This document shows positions 61,414-64,000 of a DNA stretch of 64,000 bases, one piece after another. Each line of letters opens with the position of its first letter. Positions within the stretch are counted from its first letter, which is position 1. This DNA is from Psychrobium sp. MM17-31 (GTDB lineage: Bacteria > Pseudomonadota > Gammaproteobacteria > Enterobacterales > Psychrobiaceae), in assembly GCF_022347785.1 (NCBI RefSeq), contig NZ_JAKRGA010000003.1, positions 682,001 to 746,000 on the forward strand, given 5' to 3'. The notes under the pieces were generated by a model. The model made no database searches. It was not told the origin of the DNA and was given only the letters and a program-made list of their open reading frames with translations. A program made the translations under genes and the position numbers.

Positions 61414-62160
61414 ATGAGCAAAACGCTATTTATTGCTGATTTACACCTCCATCGCGATCGCACAGACATTACCGATCTTTTTTGTCACTTCTTGCGTAAC
61501 GACGCCGTTGGTTGTGATGCACTTTATATCTTAGGTGACTTATTTGAAGTGTGGTTTGGCGATGATAATCCGTGTCCGATGATCAAGCACGTGAGCGAGC
61601 GCCTTAAAGAGCTTAACGATACTGGCGTGCCAATTTACTACATTCACGGCAACCGCGACTTCACTATTGGCAAACGTTTTTGCAAACAAAGCGGCATGAT
61701 TTTATTGCCAGAGCACAAGGTCATTGATTTATACGGCACACCAACGCTGATTATGCACGGCGATAGCCTATGTACTCGCGATGTTGCATATCAAAAGTTT
61801 AGAAAGCGCAGTCGTAACCCTATTGTTAAGTTCTTACTGCTATCACTGCCTTTTGCGATGCGAAAGAAGATTGCGGGCGATATTCGCAGCAAATCAAAAT
61901 CATCTAACAAGCAATTAACGCTTGAGATTATGGATGTGACGCAAAGTGAAGTAGAAAAAGACATGACTGATAACGGCGTGCAACTGCTCATTCACGGTCA
62001 CACTCACCGCCCTGATCGTCATCATTTTGAGCTTAACGGCAAGCCAGCCGAGCGCATCGTGCTTGGTGACTGGTACGAACAAGGCTCGTCACTTGTTGTA
62101 ACACCAGATGGCATGTCGCTCGAAAACCAAGCATTTATTTCACCCAAAGTTGAAGATTAA
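61414..62160 (+). CDS. lpxH: UDP-2,3-diacylglucosamine diphosphatase
   Basis: This 248-residue metallophosphoesterase makes lipid X in lipid A synthesis at the inner membrane. Metal ligands appear as ADLHLH (Asp8, His10), GDLFEVWFGDD, GNRDFTIG, MHGDSLCTRD and HGHTHRP. The length is normal for LpxH. The ppiB-lpxH order is common in gammaproteobacteria. Confidence 0.95.
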   Translation: MSKTLFIADLHLHRDRTDITDLFCHFLRNDAVGCDALYILGDLFEVWFGDDNPCPMIKHVSERLKELNDTGVPIYYIHGNRDFTIGKRFCKQSGMILLPEHKVIDLYGTPTLIMHGDSLCTRDVAYQKFRKRSRNPIVKFLLLSLPFAMRKKIAGDIRSKSKSSNKQLTLEIMDVTQSEVEKDMTDNGVQLLIHGHTHRPDRHHFELNGKPAERIVLGDWYEQGSSLVVTPDGMSLENQAFISPKVED

Positions 62161-62242
62161 AATTTAATTTGGACTTTGGGGAACCCCTTGGCTATTATGC
62201 CCTCCAAGTTGAGTACTAACGACGTTATTTATTTGAGGAAAC

Positions 62243-62611
62243 ATGAGTTTAAAATCTGTATCACAAGCGCTGCTAATCGCATCACTAACATTGACCTTGC
62301 CAGCGTGTTCTTTTGTCGATTGGTTGGTATACAAACAAGACAAACCTCAAGGTAACTTCTTAGAGCAAAAAGACATCGACAAACTCCGTGTTCAAATGAC
62401 CAAAGAGCAAGTAGCCTTCATCATCGGTCGCCCAGTGGTTGACGATGTTTACGGCGGCGACAAATGGCGCTACGTTTACCACTTTAAATCAGGTCGTAAC
62501 GCAGCAATCACCTACCGCGAGCTAATCTTAAACTTTAAAGATAATAAGTTAGTTGATATGACAGGTGACTACACACCAAACGACGCGTTTAACACGCCAA
62601 TCGCTGAATAA
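62243..62611 (+). CDS. bamE: Outer-membrane assembly lipoprotein BamE (SmpA)
   Basis: This 122-residue lipoprotein is a subunit of the BAM complex that inserts beta-barrel proteins. The lipobox is LPAC (Cys22). The mature part has QGNFLEQKDIDKLRVQMTKEQV and then the GRP.....Y.. segment (FIIGRPVVDDVYGGDKW) typical of the SmpA fold; the first run is split here as QGNFLEQKDI and DKLRVQMTKEQV. It ends at a bidirectional terminator. Confidence 0.95.
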   Translation: MSLKSVSQALLIASLTLTLPACSFVDWLVYKQDKPQGNFLEQKDIDKLRVQMTKEQVAFIIGRPVVDDVYGGDKWRYVYHFKSGRNAAITYRELILNFKDNKLVDMTGDYTPNDAFNTPIAE

Positions 62612-62632
62612 ACTGTCTTAACTTACAAACAC

Positions 62633-62669
62633 AAAAAGGCCGCGCTTAGATAATAAGCGCGGCCTTTTT
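62633..62669. terminator. Bidirectional terminator between bamE and the pilin gene
   Basis: Stem AAAAAGGCCGCGCTTA pairs with TAAGCGCGGCCTTTTT around a five-base loop, with A and T runs on both sides. Confidence 0.9.
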
Positions 62670-62684
62670 AATGAAACTAACTTT

Positions 62685-63203
62685 TTATAAATTGACGGTG
62701 ACTTCGCCAGTATTCGAATTATAAAAAATTGTATAACTCGGTTCAGCAACATATTCATAAGTACAGGTGCTAGCACTATACCTTGCTCGATAATCCTCAG
62801 AGTCATTGCTATTAACAGTAGCGCCCTGCGTATCCATTACTGAATTCCAAACATCGATGCAGTCATTTGTGCTATTCATCGTTAAGCTCGTACCTCGACT
62901 ATCAGCCGGATAGCCAAAACTATTCACCGACAAGTGCCTATGATTTGGATTCGTCGACGAAACAATCTGGTTGGCATCCTTAATAAAATCTTGTACTGCC
63001 TGCCCGTTGCCTCGAAGTTGCCACGCTAAATGAACTTGATCGACACCCGCTTTAAATGCAGCTCCCACACCTTTTATTGTCGCTTGTTGTGCTTCATCCC
63101 GCACATCAACAAATTTAGGCGCTGCAACAACAGCTAAAATGCCTAAAATAATAATAACGACAATCAATTCAATTAACGTAAAACCGCGTTGGCGCTGTAA
63201 CAT
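62685..63203 (-). CDS. Type IV pilin-like protein (MSHA-type)
   Basis: This 172-residue prepilin has the cleavage site RQRGF-TLIELIVV near residue 7 with Glu5 of the mature form, followed by a hydrophobic helix and PKFVDVRDEAQQATI as in MSHA-type pilins. Two Cys in the C-terminal half (about 115 and 148) could form the pilin disulfide loop. It may be a minor or a stand-alone pilin, since no assembly genes lie nearby. The location between bamE and rnfH is unusual. Confidence 0.85.
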   Translation of the reverse strand: MLQRQRGFTLIELIVVIIILGILAVVAAPKFVDVRDEAQQATIKGVGAAFKAGVDQVHLAWQLRGNGQAVQDFIKDANQIVSSTNPNHRHLSVNSFGYPADSRGTSLTMNSTNDCIDVWNSVMDTQGATVNSNDSEDYRARYSASTCTYEYVAEPSYTIFYNSNTGEVTVNL

Positions 63204-63255
63204 AATTAACTCACCGTAATCCCTGTAAAACCTATGTATAAAGTATAGACCTTGA

Positions 63256-63600
63256 TTAGTCCTTTTTTCTTACCTGATTGACACGACCACCTGTCACTTT
63301 ATCTGCGCGCCCTTCTGCAACAGCTTTCTCTGCACGACGCAAGCGAGCCGCTTTAGGGTCGGCGATTAACGGGCGATAAATCTCAATGCGATCGCCATCG
63401 CGACAAGTGTCAGTCAGCTTAGCCGTGCGATTAAACACGCCAACCTTTGGTTTGGTAAAATCAAAATCGAGAAAATACTTATCGATGCCTGACTTGGCAA
63501 TAATCTCGCTAATCGTCGATTCGCTATCAACCGACAATTCAATAATCTTTTGTTTTTGTGGCGTGGCAAAAGCCACCAATACATTAATTTGCTCACTCAT
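63256..63600 (-). CDS. rnfH: RnfH family protein (ubiquitin-like fold)
   Basis: This 114-residue cytoplasmic protein of unknown biochemical role has a beta-grasp fold. Family marks are INVLVAFATPQKQKII, KVGVFNRTAKL, DGDRIEIYRPLIADPK and a basic C-terminal tail. A GTG start 6 bases upstream exists; the ATG at 63598-63600 is preferred. The start overlaps the ratA stop by 8 bases, the conserved ratA-rnfH arrangement. Confidence 0.92.
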   Translation of the reverse strand: MSEQINVLVAFATPQKQKIIELSVDSESTISEIIAKSGIDKYFLDFDFTKPKVGVFNRTAKLTDTCRDGDRIEIYRPLIADPKAARLRRAEKAVAEGRADKVTGGRVNQVRKKD

Positions 63601-64000
63601 AAACACGTTTCGCTCGTTCGCTAAAGGCCGTAACCATATTGCCTGCTAGTTCTTTAAAAATCTTTCCAAACGCCAACTCAGCCAATTTATTATCAAACTC
63701 AAATTCTAAATCTAAGCTGACTTTACACGCATTGTCATCCAGTGCTAAAAACGACCAACCACCTTGTAATAACTTAAACGGACCGTCCACCAGCTGCATA
63801 TCAACGCGCTGATTCTCAAGCAGTGTATTGCGCGTCGTAAAGGTTTTCTTAATCCCCGCCTTTGATACATCAACGCTCGCCACCATCACATTGCCATCAA
63901 ACGATACAACACGCGCACCAACACAACCGGGTAAAAACTGCGGATAAGACGCAACATCATTAACTAAATCATACATTTGCTGCGCGCTAAACATCACCAG
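63593..64000 (-). CDS. ratA: RatA/COQ10-like START-domain protein, 5' end outside the window
   Basis: The START-like (SRPBCC) family includes the ubiquinone-binding protein COQ10 and E. coli RatA, reported to block 70S assembly. The visible part begins MFSAQQMYDLVNDVASYPQF (preceded by in-frame Val and Leu codons up to base 64000) and has LPGCVGARVV, VDGPFKLLQGGWSF and FDNKLAELAFGKIF. The usual first 10-12 residues are missing, so the true start lies beyond the window. It overlaps rnfH. Confidence 0.92.
   Translation of the reverse strand: MVMFSAQQMYDLVNDVASYPQFLPGCVGARVVSFDGNVMVASVDVSKAGIKKTFTTRNTLLENQRVDMQLVDGPFKLLQGGWSFLALDDNACKVSLDLEFEFDNKLAELAFGKIFKELAGNMVTAFSERAKRVYE

Noticed and set aside
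1..64000. CRISPR arrays, tRNA, rRNA and riboswitches
   Set aside because: Reading both strands gave no regularly spaced repeats, no tRNA cloverleaf and no rRNA segment. Long leaders showed no known riboswitch motif, though a covariance search was not possible.

Overview
This window comes from the chromosome of a marine gammaproteobacterium of the Alteromonadales type (Shewanella/Colwellia/Thalassotalea-like). The evidence is an H-NOX two-component operon like that of Shewanella, DUF3581, S46 and S9 peptidases, a TonB receptor, MetJ boxes, and the bamE / rnfH-ratA arrangement. The exact genus cannot be fixed by reading alone. No rRNA, tRNA or CRISPR array was seen. Both ends cut a gene: a sensor kinase at base 1 and ratA at base 64000.

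Region 1 (1-21644) is an exopolysaccharide locus. It holds a membrane histidine kinase, a GT2 glycosyltransferase, a flippase, a sigma-54 enhancer-binding response regulator, galU, a DXD glycosyltransferase, a WecG/TagA transferase and a priming sugar transferase. After an interruption come a Wza-type exporter, a Wzz-type chain-length protein, an O-antigen-ligase-like protein, a pyruvyl transferase and a second GT2. Sites with correct -24/-12 spacing for sigma-54 lie before galU, the DXD transferase, wecG and wza, so the resident NtrC-type regulator probably drives the locus. A 6-kb accessory insert (about 9.7-15.2 kb) splits the locus. It contains brnTA, an orphan HTH-HipA kinase, unknown membrane and secreted proteins, a decayed metalloprotease gene and three families of short repeats, one of which duplicates the end of the sugar-transferase gene.

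Region 2 (21.6-24.5 kb) is a nitric-oxide signalling operon: an HD-GYP-like response regulator with degraded catalytic residues (HnoD-like), an H-NOX haem sensor and a soluble histidine kinase. Region 3 (24.7-28.8 kb) encodes valine and fatty-acid catabolism (mmsB, 3-hydroxyisobutyryl-CoA hydrolase, enoyl-CoA hydratase, thiolase).

Region 4 (29-45 kb) is mixed: two membrane-anchored helical-repeat proteins (one with a dead GGDEF domain), metA under a MetJ operator, an S9 peptidase, a hydrolase, an ECF sigma factor fused to a membrane domain, msrA, a TonB receptor, a HxlR regulator with a very long palindrome, an S46 peptidase and a Zur-like repressor. Region 5 (45.2-51 kb) is accessory: a broken REP-associated transposase and a 1256-residue protein combining a nuclease-like domain, a STAND NTPase and a long C-terminal region, a likely defence protein.

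Region 6 (51.2-57.5 kb) looks like a lysine plus hydroxylysine catabolic unit. Two saccharopine dehydrogenases are divergent from one polypeptide that fuses a hydroxylysine-kinase-like domain to a class III PLP phospho-lyase, followed by an NhaC transporter. Both routes would converge on 2-aminoadipate semialdehyde. Region 7 (58.3-64 kb) is core housekeeping: DUF3581, cysS, ppiB, lpxH, bamE, a pilin-like gene, rnfH and ratA.
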